Source: Closterium sp. Naga37s-1
Taxonomy: Eukaryota > Streptophyta > Zygnematophyceae > Desmidiales > Closteriaceae
Assembly: GCA_947471745.1 (NCBI GenBank)
Contig: CANJKZ010000724.1
Location: 1,449,501-1,513,500, forward strand
Reading direction: 5' to 3'
DNA: 64,000 nucleotides
Positions within the stretch are counted from its first letter, which is position 1. The number at the start of each line of letters is the position of its first letter. The notes below the pieces were generated by a model. The model ran no database searches. It was not told where the DNA came from and worked only from the letters and a program-made list of their open reading frames with translations. A program made the position numbers and the translations under genes. Below are positions 40,446 to 51,061 of this stretch, piece after piece.

Positions 40446-41283
40446 TGCCGCCACCTCCACCTCCACCGCCCCCGCTCGCTCCTCCAGCGCCCTTGCCCCC
40501 CTTGCCCTTGCCAGAGCGGCGTCTCCCGCTAGGGGCAGACGCCGCACCGACCGACTCAAGAACAAGTAGGTCGGCCGCAGCAGCAGAGGCAACAGAGGGC
40601 AGAAGGGGGGAGGGGGAACACCCCTCAAAGATGGGGGTGCGCGGGTCACCACGAGAGGCCCCTACAGCGACTATGCTCTTCTCGGCCGCTAGGAGGGACT
40701 TCTCGAGGAGGTCAACAGTGAGAGTGGTGGGACAGACAGAGAGAAAGTGGTCCCTGACTACGCGAAGGGAGTCAGGAAGGCGAGTGACTATGTAGTAAAG
40801 AGTGATGTACATGGGGGGGGGGTTCCTGGCGCAGAAGTCAGGAGGGAGTGCAGCGCGGTAGCGAGTGTCACTAGTGCGGAGGTGCGTAATGAGGTCAGTG
40901 ACTGTGGGAAAGGCAGCAAGATCAGGAAAGAGGTACGGTAGCATGAGACGGCTCAGTGCAGCAGTGGCAGGGGAGGAGTAGCGCGCAACTACAGCGTCGT
41001 ACAAGGTCTGAGCACTCTTGTACTGACTAAAGTGCGCACGCTCGGAGGTAGGGAGGTGGCGACGCACAGCAAGACGTGCAGCAGCGTCGCGCGTGGCCCA
41101 CTGGGAGCGAACAGTGGCGTCAGCATCAGCAGCAGGGGCAGTGGAGGTGCCAGAGGTGAGGTCAAAGAGAGAGAGGCCGTCTGCCCTATCGCACTGTAAG
41201 AACAGCTGCAGGTCATCTACCCAGACCTCAAAGTCAATGGCCCTACCCTCAGCGTCAAAGGCGAGAACACTAGGGGTAGCCAT
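40288..41283 (-). CDS. Gag of element E (frame ends in a Trp/Arg-rich artefact)
   Basis: MATPSVLAFDAEGRAIDFEVW through DLLEKSLLAAEKSIVAVGAS is nearly identical to Gag of D (residues 1-260). After about ten glycines the frame changes at the run of six G (plus strand C run 40437-40442). The reading then becomes a Trp/Arg-rich translation of glycine codons and ends at 40288. The true continuation lies one base later, in the pol frame. A one-base insertion or deletion in the G run, or a sequencing error there, explains it. Confidence 0.88.
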   Translation of the reverse strand: MATPSVLAFDAEGRAIDFEVWVDDLQLFLQCDRADGLSLFDLTSGTSTAPAADADATVRSQWATRDAAARLAVRRHLPTSERAHFSQYKSAQTLYDAVVARYSSPATAALSRLMLPYLFPDLAAFPTVTDLITHLRTSDTRYRAALPPDFCARNPPPMYITLYYIVTRLPDSLRVVRDHFLSVCPTTLTVDLLEKSLLAAEKSIVAVGASRGDPRTPIFEGCSPSPLLPSVASAAAADLLVLESVGAASAPSGRRRSGKGKGGKGAGGASGGGGGGGGGSWGEWGWRWEWRWGWRGRWRQWRWRWRRRWRWERRWRRWRRWRRRRMRRRRQ

Positions 41284-41343
41284 GACCCTAGACGACTAGC
41301 AGCGCAAACAGTAGGGTGAGGACAGTGCAGTGAAAAGGCGCTG

Positions 41344-42330
41344 TGCTCACCAGACTGGGCAGGTCGGGCGGCCCTGAAGGAGGGCGGCGCGGCGGCTCGG
41401 CGGCTCAGCTGCTGGGCGGCCCGGCGGCTCGGCGGCTCCGCTGCTGGGCGGCTCGGCTGCTGGGCGGCTCGGCTGCTGGGCGGCGCGGCCGCTGGGCGGC
41501 TCGGCTGCTGGGCGGCTCGGCTGCTGGGCAGCTCGGCTGCTGGCGGCTCGGCGGCTCGGCTGCTGGGCGGCTCGGCTGCTGGGCGGCTCGGCTGTGCTGC
41601 TGCAGGGCGGCACGGTTGGGCAGCAGGTGACGGGGCCGCAGGTAAGGGCGGCGGGGCCGCTGGTAAGGGCGGCGTGGCCGCGGGTAGGGTGGCGGGGTCG
41701 CAGATAGGGTGGCGGGGCCGCAGCAGAGGGCGGCGGGGCCGCAGGTAAGGTGGCGGGGCCGCAGGTAAGGTGGCGGGGCCGCAGGTAAGGTGGCGGGGCC
41801 ACAGCAGAGGGCGGCGGGGCCGCAGGTAAGGGCGGGGCCGCAGGTAAGGTGGCGGGGCCGCAGGTAAGGTGGCGGGGCCGCGAGGAAGGGCGGCGGGGCC
41901 GCTAGGTAGGGCGGCGGGGCCGCGCGATGGGGCGGCGGGGCCGCGAGGAAGGGCGGCGGGGCCGCGCGATGGGGCGGCGGGGCCGCGCGATGGGGCGGTG
42001 GGGCCGCGCGATGGGGCGGCGGGGCCGCTAGGTAGGGCGGCGGGGCCGCTAGGTAGGGCGGCGGGGCCGCGCGATGGGGCGGCGGGGCCGCGATGGGGCG
42101 GCGGGGCCGCTAGGTAGGGCGGCGGGGCCGCGCAATGGGGCGGCGAGGCCGCGAGGTAGGGCGGCGGGGCCGCTAGGATAGAGGCGGCGGGGCCGCTAGG
42201 TAGGGCGGCGGGGCCGCTAGGAGAGAGGCGGCGGGGCCGCGAAGACGGGCGGCGGGGCCGCGGAGACGGGTGGCGGGGCCGCAGTGCAGGGCCGCTAGGG
42301 CGGCTCGACGAAGTGAGGGCCCGGAGCGCG
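41344..42330 (-). repeat. GC-rich leader minisatellites of element E
   Basis: ggcggctcggctgctg-type units (41380-41610), then 20-21-bp units ggcggggccgcaggtaaggt and ggcggcggggccgcgcgatgg (41640-42270). The unit differs from those in C and D although the location is the same. Confidence 0.8.
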
Positions 42331-42407
42331 ACTCGGGCTGAGCGCGCTTCGGGCAGAAAAAAAAAAAAAAAATCGATGTGGTGGGCCCTAAGCACAGTTC
42401 CCAAGGG

Positions 42408-42425
42408 GGAACCTGCTCGATACCA
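42408..42425 (-). promoter_or_regulatory. Primer-binding site of element E
   Basis: Element sense tggtatcgagcaggttcc. Hairpin gttccc/gggaac at 42397-42402 with 42407-42412, then the gggccca box and a plus-strand A run (about 42357-42371). Confidence 0.8.
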
Positions 42426-42557
42426 TGAGAATATTTGAACAAGGATTGATGAACTATGAAATGAAGTGAGTACAAATATGAAACCCTAATTGGTTGTACC
42501 CCCTATGGAATACCCCACTATAGCCTACACAACAGCATAAGCTATAATGTTCTGACA
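42426..42557 (-). repeat. 5' LTR of element E
   Basis: 132 bp, identical to the 3' LTR. Confidence 0.96.
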
Positions 42558-42562
42558 CAATC

Positions 42563-43935
42563 ATTATTTAAAATCATCATACTAATATACGCATTACAGG
42601 ATACACAGCCACTAAGTAGGCAAAAATTTACCACACAGACGAGCACACAGCAACATACATATCACAAGAAGTATCGTAAAGTAGTCATTGAAGTAATTCT
42701 CATTTTTTCATATTTTGAATGAAAAAATATGAAAAAAAAAATGAACATAACGATTGTAATAGGTTGCTTCGCAACCCAAAAATCAGGTTTAAGTGGTGGA
42801 TGAATTCATGTGACTGGTGCTGCGCTGGCGCGCGTACACGTTTGCAATCAGCTCAACAGTCAAATCAATTGTGTCAATTCCTGGAGTCCAGGTCCGCAAC
42901 CTGGCAGTATCGGTCCAATCAAATCTCACCCATCCATTCCCCGCGATACGACTGGGCTGTTGTGCATGACACGGGGACAAGCAATTGCTCGTGACTGGCT
43001 GGGGAAGCAGGCGGAAGTTCATGAATGGTGGGAGATGCAGGGCAGAGTTGGTGTGTGGGGGGGGGGGGGGGAAGGGGGTTGATTTGGGAGGGGGGAGGAG
43101 GGAGGAGGGGGGATGGAGAGTGGGTGAGGTGATTGATGGCTGTGGCTTGCTGAGTGTGGGAGGGTGGTAGGTTGGTAAGTTGGATTGCGTGCTGCTGAGT
43201 TTGAGCTTCGTAGGTTCAAGGGAACAGCCTCTACGCGGGTCGACGGTGGGATGACAGCTCACCTGCCCTGGACTCACGTGTCAGCTGTTCCGCCGTTGTG
43301 AGAAATCCCGAACAGTGGAAGATGGACGGAGAACGGACGGACGGATGGTCCGAAGAAGGAACGGACCAGTCGGGTAAGATGGGATTTCCCTACATTTCTG
43401 GTACTGTACACGAGTCGTCTCGTTCATTTGGTGACTGGTTTGTACTGTAGGCCTGGTGGGGTGATACAAACAAGGATGGGATGCGATGGCGTAGAAACGT
43501 TCGAGGGAGGTGTGCGGATGGTGGAGGTGGGTGGACGGGGTGGTTGGGGGGGAGAGAGTGGGGGAAGGAGAGGTTGGTGGCCCGGTGACAGGGAGATTGG
43601 TGGACTGAGGACTTTGGCTGAGCTGGGACTAGGAGCAAGGTGGGTGGGTGATGGGGTTTGGTTGGGGGGGGGGGTCTGGTCTGGCCTGGTTAGGGGGGTT
43701 GGATAGAATGACAGGTGCGTGCATAATAAGATCTACGGCGTGCATCATGTGACAACCTGACAGCGCAACAATCCCGTGATTGTACCGTGTGACTGACCAG
43801 CACCTGCAGCAACCTCCTGATTCCCCTTCCCACCTCCGGTCTGATTTTCTCCGTGTTATTCGTACTGTATTTGGTGTCTCTCTCACCTCACCCTTACCTC
43901 AACCTTGTTTCTAGTCTCTTTCCCCAGCCCAAGTT
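42563..43935. other. Intergenic DNA upstream of the SAP gene
   Basis: No gene seen. Contains a hairpin ggttgcttcgcaacc near 42762, a G run near 43056 and GGTTGG-rich sequence to about 43700. Confidence 0.5.
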
Positions 43936-43937
43936 TG

Positions 43938-43945
43938 CTTATAAG
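43938..43945 (+). promoter_or_regulatory. Possible TATA-like element of the SAP gene
   Basis: cttataag about 210 bp upstream of the ATG. Only position and composition support it. Confidence 0.2.
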
Positions 43946-44154
43946 CTTCTATTCCGTCCCACAGATTTCCCAAGACGCCTTACACGTCGTAACGCCCCAC
44001 TAAATTACCTCTCCGTCGACCTCCAGTAATTGAGCTTTCTGAGACATTTCGCCGATTCCGTAGCTTATTTCCGTGCTTATCCAGTGCTTCGACCTTTAAG
44101 CTCCAATTATTGAAGCATTTTAAGCTCGCTTCTCACTCGACAACACTCTTTACA

Positions 44155-44955
44155 ATGGCTCAAAACGGTTGGGACCAAGGCTCGGCGGGCTGCCAGCAGT
44201 CGGACCGCACCACGATGTGCGCGAACAACTGCGGGTTCTTCGGTAGCTCCTCGACTCTCAACATGTGCTCCAAGTGCTACACCGAGCACGTCGCGAAAAC
44301 CATGCAGTCCGCTGCCACCGCATCAGCATCTTCGTCCTCTCCTCGCTCCTCCTCTCCACGCGCGCTTTCGCATTCCACTTCTTTATCCTCGTCGACACCC
44401 CTCTCTTCCTCCTCCTCGCCTGTCCAATCGCAGACTGCTCAGCCTATCTCGCAGATTCTCTCCACGGGTTGCGCTCCATCCGATCTCCGCGTGTCGTCTC
44501 GTGTCGTCTCCCCCTCGCTCGCCCAGCCGTTAGATCGGCAGCTTCCGGAGAGCCGGGACTTCATCCAGGAACCGACATCCAGACCGCACGTCACCGGCTC
44601 CTCGTCTTTCTCCGTTTCTGGTGCCGTTCCATCGGGTTCCGCCGACAAGTTGGCTGCCAGCTCATCAGCCGCAGCCGCTGCAGCATCTTGCAAGAAAGAG
44701 GATGTGGAGAGTCCTGCGGTTCCTTCTCTGCCGGCACCATTAACTGCCGGACCGGCTCGGACGGTGAATCGCTGTGGCGAGTGCCGTCGTCGCGTGGGAC
44801 TGACAGGCTTTAAGTGCCGCTGTGAAGGGCTGTTCTGCTCGTTGCACCGTTATTCCGACAGGCACTCGTGTACGTTCGATTACAAGACGGCTGGCCGCGA
44901 GGCTATCGCGCAGGCCAATCCGGTCGTCAAGGCGGATAAGGTGACGCGGTTTTGA
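44155..44955 (+). CDS. A20/AN1 zinc-finger stress-associated protein (SAP)
   Basis: 266 aa, intronless. An A20 zinc finger near the N-terminus has C22-X3-C26-X11-C38-X2-C41 (MCANNCGFFG, MCSKCY). The AN1 finger at residues 207-239 follows the classical C-X2-C-X10-C-X1-C-X4-C-X2-H-X5-H-X1-C pattern, with the family tail FDYKTAGREAIAQANP. Plant SAPs are ubiquitin-binding or E3-like regulators of abiotic stress responses; that role is inferred here from the family. The Ser/Ala-rich linker between the fingers is about 165 aa, so the protein is longer than typical plant SAPs of about 170 aa. The start at 44155 (acaATGG) has a good context. The frame extends 15 codons upstream, but only from a TTG. 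This is the only confident host gene in the window. Confidence 0.93.
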   Translation: MAQNGWDQGSAGCQQSDRTTMCANNCGFFGSSSTLNMCSKCYTEHVAKTMQSAATASASSSSPRSSSPRALSHSTSLSSSTPLSSSSSPVQSQTAQPISQILSTGCAPSDLRVSSRVVSPSLAQPLDRQLPESRDFIQEPTSRPHVTGSSSFSVSGAVPSGSADKLAASSSAAAAAASCKKEDVESPAVPSLPAPLTAGPARTVNRCGECRRRVGLTGFKCRCEGLFCSLHRYSDRHSCTFDYKTAGREAIAQANPVVKADKVTRF

Positions 44956-46984
44956 GACCTGGTTTATTTTCTTCTGTTCGTTTACCGCCACCGCGGATCT
45001 GAATTTCGGCCGTCGTTCAGAACTTTGGCTGTAGTGCGCTGCGCGCCGAGTCTCTTGGCTTCGGGAGTGTGAGGCTGGCTGCCGTCGGCTGCGAGTGGGA
45101 AGTCTTCGGAAGCCGTGATGCGGGACACCTGGGTTGGGCTAGTTGCTTAGTGGGGCTCTGCTGCTGAGGGGTGAGATTGGAGGAGGAAAGAAGAGGCTTC
45201 GTGGTCAATTGTGATCATGGCCTGGTTGAGCGTCTTCGCCTTATCCACTCCAATTTCCCCTCGTCTACCTTCCTTGCATCTGCCGTCCTAGTCTATTTCC
45301 CCGTGTTCCCTCCTGTTCTCCTCAACTCTAACCTGGGATGGTACGGTACTAAATGCTTGAGTTCTTGTTCATAATTCTCATGACTTATGCTTGATATTTT
45401 AAAATTCCTTACCAAATCCAGCCTGGGATTCTGAACATGCCTGCTTCTGATATCAAAAGGAAGGAATGGAGGGACTAGACTACGCCAGAAACCGTGCTGA
45501 TCAAGATCCTCCCAAGATTTGAACTCTAAGAACTATCAGACAGGCCTTTCGGGCTAGTGGCTAGTCTGATCCATCATGTTTCTAGTGTATACATTTCTCG
45601 TGTGTACTGTGTAGACTGTAGGCTAGGCTGGGCTACATTATAGAGAGTATGGGATGTAACATATATGGTACCTCCGTGTATGCCCTCGTGAGAATATAAG
45701 GTTTAGTTTTCGCCTCACCACCTCGTTAGCGGCCCTCGTGCCCTCACACCCCCCTCTAGTGTTAAAGCCCGAGTACAGCATGGTAATTTTCAAGTTCAAG
45801 ATTCTTGAACTTGAAGTCGCCAATAACAGGGTTACCCTACTTGTTTTGAGAAAATTCTCGCGACCCCAGGCAATCGTCCTGCGACAACGGAACCCGAGTG
45901 CCCAAAACCAGAACTGACGCGATGATCGCCAACCATTTGTACTATTCACCACTCACATACCTTGCTTACCAAGTAGTACTCATAGGCTAGGAGGCTCCAA
46001 GGCAAAAACTAGCGCTAGTTGGCAAAAGCAAGTCGTTGATAGGTGTTTTTTTTTGTGCGGAAGGAAATATAAGTCCACCTCAACCATCTTAGTCAGTGCA
46101 CGCTCTAATCTCTCCCTCACGTCACCGGTCTCATGTTACAACCCGTACACCCACGGCACTTACGTTAGTAAACGAGATTCGCGTTACTCGAGTCTTGCAT
46201 TCAAGCTCGCGTCGCACACGCAGGATCTTGTCACACTTGCTGCCATTCAGCCTCGTGTCACGATCGTACCGTTTTAGGCACGGGTCGCTCACGCGAATGC
46301 CGTACTGGTTCGCGTAACGCACCCAGCCGTTAGTCGCACATGTTCCTCCTCGTCGGCCGCTCTTGCCCACGTCAGACCGCTTTCCTCGTCGCCCGCGCTT
46401 TCCCTCATTACCCTCCCCGACCCTCTGGTCGCATATGTTCCCGTAGTTGCCCACGCTCTCCCACGTTAACCACACATCCCCTCGTCGCAATTGCTAGTAG
46501 TAAACATACCGCGCTTCAGATCGTCACCCGCGCTCCCCTCACCACCCTCGTCGACCCACACCGATCCTCGCCGCCCTCACCTCCCTTGGTCACCGACATT
46601 CCCTCTCGTCGCTCGCGCTTCCCCTCATCACCCGTGCCGACCCTCGCCGCCCTCGCCTCCCCTCGTCGCCCGCGCGTCCCGTCGTCGGGCTTGCCTCCCA
46701 GTCACTCGCGCTTCCCCTCGTCATCCGCGTTTCCATCCGCTCTTCCCCTCTCCCCATCTCACCATCTCCAGCCCATCCTTCCTCCCTCATTCCTTCCGAA
46801 GGGGTGGGACAGATGGGGAGGAACAGATGGGGAGGAACAGATGGGGAGAAACAGAGGTGGTCGCTTCCGCCACCACAATCGAACAGCGTTTTGATTCCCT
46901 CTCTGCTCCCCACTATCCTCCCCCCAGCTCTCTCCCCGGCATCTGCCCCCGTTCCCCCCATCCTCTTCCCTGTTTTCCCCGTAT
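44956..46984. other. 3' flank of SAP and intergenic DNA
   Basis: Probable 3' UTR directly after the stop, then mixed sequence. From about 46350 it is pyrimidine-rich with recurring cgtcgcccgcgcttcccctc-like segments. No gene recognised. Confidence 0.45.
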
Positions 46985-47850
46985 CCCCTGCCGTGCTTCC
47001 CCCCATCCTATCCCCTCTTACCCCGTATCCCCTGCCCTGCTTCCCCCCATCCCCTTCCCTGCTTCCCCCCATCCCCTTCCCTACTTCCCCCCATCCCCTT
47101 CCCTGCTTCCCCTCATCCCCTTCCCTGCTTCCCCTCGTCCCCTCCCCTGCTTTCCCCCATCCCCTTCCCTGCTTCCCTCCATCACCTTCCCTGCTTTCCC
47201 CCATCCCCTGCCCTGCTTCCCCCCATCCCCCTCCCTGCTTCCCCCCATCCCCTTCCCTGCTTCCCCCCTTCCCTTTCCCTGCTTCACCCCATCCCCTCCC
47301 CTGCTTCCCCCCATCCCGTCCCGTGCTTCCCCCCATCCCCTTCCCTGCTTCCCCCCATCCCCTTCCCTGCTTCACCCCATCCCCTTCCCTGCTTCCCCCC
47401 ATCCCCTTCCCTGCTTCCCCCCATCCCCTTCCCTGCTTCACCCCATCCCCTTCCCTGCTTCCCCCCATCCCCTCCCCTGCTTCCCCCCATCCCCTTCCCT
47501 GCTTCCCCCCTTCCCTTTCCCTGCTTCACCCCATCCCCTCCCCTGCTTCCCCCCATCCCGTCCCGTGCTTCCCCCCATCCCCTTCCCTGCTTCCCCCCAT
47601 CCCCTTCCCTGCTTCACCCCATCCCCTTCCCTGCTTCCCCCCATCCCCTTCCCTGCTTCCCCCCATCCCCTTCTCTGCTTCACCCCATCCCCTTCCCTGC
47701 TTCCCCCCATCCCCTCCCCTGCTTCCCCCCATCCCCTCCCCTGCTTCCCCCCATCCCCCTCCCTGTTTCCCCCCATCCCCTTCCCTTCTTCCCCCCATCC
47801 CCTCCCCTGCTTCCCCCCATCCCCTTCCCTCCTTCCCCCCCTGCTGCCTC
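46985..47850. repeat. 22-bp minisatellite, forward array
   Basis: About 39 copies of a 22-bp unit ccctgcttccccccatcccctt with variants (cttcaccccat and others). Both strands stay open for hundreds of codons because the 66-bp triple unit has no stop. The resulting Pro/Ser/Phe (plus) and Gly/Lys/Glu (minus) proteins are not treated as genes. Confidence 0.88.
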
Positions 47851-48779
47851 CCATCACTCTCATTCTCCTTCCTCCCGCACTCACACCTCTCAGTCCACTC
47901 GCACTCTCTCTCTCCGTCCTCTCGCACTCTCCTCCCCACCACCCTCAGCCCTCCTTCCCCTCACACCCACCCATGTTCCCACCTGCCCTCCCCATCCCTG
48001 CCTTTCCCTCCCTGCCCTGCCCTTCCCTTCTCCATCCCTTCTCAAACCTTCCCTTTCATGTCATGCCCTCACCTTCCCCCTCATCTTCCGCCCTCCAGTT
48101 ACCATGCATGTGCACCCATCACTGTCTCCCCATGCCGGTACATGCTTTCATCATGTGCGCTTGCTTGTGTTCCCCTGCAGTTGTTCCCTTGGCACCTCAC
48201 ACCACTTCCCCCATGTTCCATCACACAATTCTTTCTGCCTACTCCACTCTCCAAATTTTCAGTGGTGAAGCAGAGGAGCAAGCTGAGGCGCAGCTAGAGC
48301 TAGTCCATGCTTTACGCCGTACCACCACCTGTTTCTTGTGTGTTGTATGCAAGCATGATACTGTATTACTGTTGGAGATATCCATTTCAAAAGCGCAATA
48401 TGTTTCTGCAGTGCAATATATTCTTCCAAGATGCATGGGCAAGAGTGTTAGAAGGGTAGATAGAGGCATGATTCTACTTTTGATTGTACCCTTCTCAAGG
48501 ACTTGAAAAAAACATGAGGGATGGGATGATGGGCTTCGGCGAGTTGCAGTGCCAGAAAATCTTCATTGGTGTCACTTCACTACCCAGGGAGAGGGAGGGA
48601 ATACGAGGGATGGGGAGGGGGAACAAGACTAAAGTCAAACAGGGGAGATAGGGAAGAGGGGGGAGAGGAAAGCAGGGCTGAGAGGGAAAGACATAAGTAC
48701 CGTAAAAAAAGGGAGGATAGGGAAGAGGGGAGATAGGAAGAGGGGGAGAGGGAAAGTGTGAGATAGGAAGATGAAACGA
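47851..48779. other. Spacer between the inverted minisatellites
   Basis: Low-complexity C-rich sequence to about 48100, then less repetitive DNA (48240-48500), then GGGGAGA-rich sequence. No recognised domain in the frame that continues to 48506. Confidence 0.45.
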
Positions 48780-49695
48780 GGTGAATAAGAGGGGGAAACG
48801 AGGGGAATCAGGGGGGGAAACGAGGGACAGCAAGGGGGGAAACGAGGGGAAGCAGGGGGGGAAACAAGGGAAAGCAAGGGGGGAAACGAGGGGAAGCAGG
48901 GGGGGAAACCAGGGAAAGCAAGGGCGGGAAATGAGGGGCCAGCAGTGGGGAAAATGAGGGGAAGCGGGGGGGGTGGGGGGAGGGAAATGAGGGGAAGCTG
49001 GGGGGAAAATAAGGGAAGCAGGAGGGTACAAACAGAGATAGCAGGGAGGGAAATGAGGTGAAGCAGGGAGGGAAATGAGGTGAAGCAGTGAGGGAAATGA
49101 GGTGAAGCAGGGAGGGAAATGAGGTGAAGCAGTGAGGGAAATGAGGTGAATCAGTGAGGGAAATGATGTGAAGCAGTGAGGGAGGTGAGGTGAAGCAGTG
49201 AGGGAAATGAGGTGAAGCAGGGAGGGAAATGAGGTGAAGCAGTGAGGGAAATGAGGTGAAGCAGGGAGGGAAATGAGGTGAAGCAGGGAGGGAAATGAGG
49301 TGAAGCAGTGAGGGAAATGAGGTGAAGCAGGGAGGGAAATGAGGTGAAGCAGTGAGGGAAATGAGGTGAATCAGTGAGGGAAATGATGTGAAGCAGTGAG
49401 GGAGGTGAGGTGAAGCAGTGAGGGAAATGAGGTGAAGCAGGGAGGGAAATGAGGTGAAGCAGTGAGGGAAATGAGGTGAAGCAGGGAGGGAAATGAGGTG
49501 AAGCAGGGAGGGAAATGAGGTGAAGCAGTGAGGGAAATGAGGTGAAGCAGGGAGGGAAATGAGGTGAAGCAGTGAGGGAAATGAGGTGAAGCAGGGAGGG
49601 AAATGAGGTGAAGCAGTGAGGGAAATGAGGTGAAGCAGGGAGGGAAATGAGGTGAAGCAGTGAGGGAAATGAGGTGAAGCAGGGAGGGGAATGCG
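48780..49695. repeat. 22-bp minisatellite, inverted array
   Basis: About 40 copies of a 22-bp unit, first gaggggaagcagggggggaaac (48780-48960), then gaggtgaagcagggagggaaat (49030-49695). Reverse-complemented it reads ccctgcttcacctcatttccct, so it is the same repeat family as 46985-47850 in opposite orientation. Confidence 0.88.
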
Positions 49696-49734
49696 GTGAA
49701 GTAGGGATGAGGGGGAGAAAGGGTGGGCCATGGG

Positions 49735-50040
49735 CGTAGAGCATAGGGCGCAGAGCATGGGGCGCAGAGCATAGGGCGCAGAGCATGGGGAACAGAGCAT
49801 AGGGCGCAGAGCATGGGGCGCAGAGCATAGGGCGCAGAGCATGGGGCGCAGAGCATAGGGCGCAGAGCATGGGGCGCAGAGCATAGGGCGCAGAGCATGG
49901 GGTGCAGAGCATAGGGCGCAGAGCATTGGGCGCAGAGCATAGGGCGCAGAGCATGGGGCGCAGTGCATAGGGCGCCGAGCATAGGGCGCAGTGCATAGGG
50001 CGCAGAGAATAGGGCGCAGAGCGCAGGGCTCATAGAGCAG
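49735..50040. repeat. 14-bp minisatellite gcgcagagcatggg
   Basis: About 21 copies, with atggg and atagg variants often alternating to give a 28-bp higher-order unit. Confidence 0.88.
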
Positions 50041-50954
50041 AGCGCAGGGGGCAGAACGCAGGGGGCGGAGGGGGCAGAGCGCAGAGTGCAGGGGCGCGGA
50101 GCACGTGTACCTGTCCTGGCGTGGTGGTGCCTCGTTCTAGCGCCCTCTCCACGCTGCTATTCGAATAGAATAGTGCGCGCGCTGGACGTTTGTGAGTTGA
50201 CGCGCTGCTAGACGACCAGTGGTGCGAGCTGCGCGTAAACCGGTGAGGGGGATGGTCGTCTCTGTATTTCGCGCGCTGCTACCCGCCCGTGGGCGCCCGG
50301 TGGCTGACAGAGTAGAATTGCGTAACCCTAAGGGTATGCGTATTGTGGACGCCCCCAGCGTGGCATTGCCCTAAGTAATAGGCACTTTCGAGCCCAATAT
50401 ACGTTCGCTATGCCCCGAAACCGTCGACCTACGTGCTGCCAGAGGCAATCGATGTGCCAGAGGCAATCGATGTGCCAGAGGCCATATCGCGCTGTGTCGC
50501 GCTCTTCTCAACGCTCCTTCCTGCGACTCAGCATGTACGTTTTCTGGCATGTCACCTTCCTTTGCACGTTTCCTTGTTGTTAGCTCCTGCGGTTATTTCA
50601 CACGAAGTAGTTAGCTTGATTGATCGTGGTGTTCTTTCTCCTCACTCGTGTTGGTGCCCGTTTTCGTTTTTGCTAGTAGTCGCATTGTGCGTGGACCTTC
50701 TCCACTACTTGAACCTGATTGGCTGAAGAACAATCCTTGCGACACTCCTTCCAGTCGCTCCACAGTGCTTGCAAATCCGTCAAAGCTGCACAGTGTCGTT
50801 CACCATCGCTTCACGTTTGGCGAGACTACTTTCCCCCTCGTCAATCGATATTTTTCTCGCTACACTGACTTTGCCGAAATTCTTGTTTTCAAGGTTTCGC
50901 CAACACTATTTCAAACCCACATAACTTGATAAATTACCATGCTGACTCCGGGCT
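50041..50954. other. Intergenic, no gene seen
   Basis: Includes two and a half copies of an 18-bp repeat cagaggcaatcgatgtgc (50439-50490). No protein recognised. Confidence 0.5.
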
Positions 50955-51061
50955 TTAAGAATGAAAGTGTTGTGTTATTGATGAGGATTGAGGGTATATA
51001 TAGCAAACCCTAACATTTGTACCCCCTAAGACAAACCTCATTACAGGCTACAACATTTGAC
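50955..51061 (-). repeat. 3' LTR of element F, decayed
   Basis: It matches the B-type LTR (tagcctgtaatgaggtt, ttagggggtacaaa, tagggtttgct) but the termini are not clean. Confidence 0.55.

Larger units (their letters stand above)
35039..42557 (-). mobile_element. Ty1/copia retrotransposon E, near intact
   Basis: LTRs of 132 bp at 35039-35170 and 42426-42557 are identical. The target-site duplication caatc is at 35034-35038 and 42558-42562. It is closely related to D, in the same orientation, 233 bp away. The conserved pre-PPT block is at about 35237-35280. The only lesion seen is one frame change in the Gly-rich tract of Gag. Confidence 0.96.

Noticed and set aside
40446-40652. N-terminal extension of the E pol frame from a Met at 40652
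   Set aside because: This is an out-of-frame reading of gag; real homology begins after the G-run frame change.
44110-44154. Upstream extension of the SAP protein by 15 codons
   Set aside because: It would start at TTG; the first ATG at 44155 has a good context and fits the family N-terminus.
46491-48506. 671-codon plus-strand frame and overlapping long minus-strand frames
   Set aside because: They are three-phase translations of the stop-free 22-bp minisatellite; both strands are equally open and no domain is present.
48808-50033. Long minus-strand Ser/Pro/Leu and Ala/Pro/Leu-rich frames
   Set aside because: Products of the inverted 22-bp and the 14-bp arrays; several overlapping frames are open at once.
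49735-50040. CRISPR-like array
   Set aside because: 14-bp head-to-tail units with no spacers.
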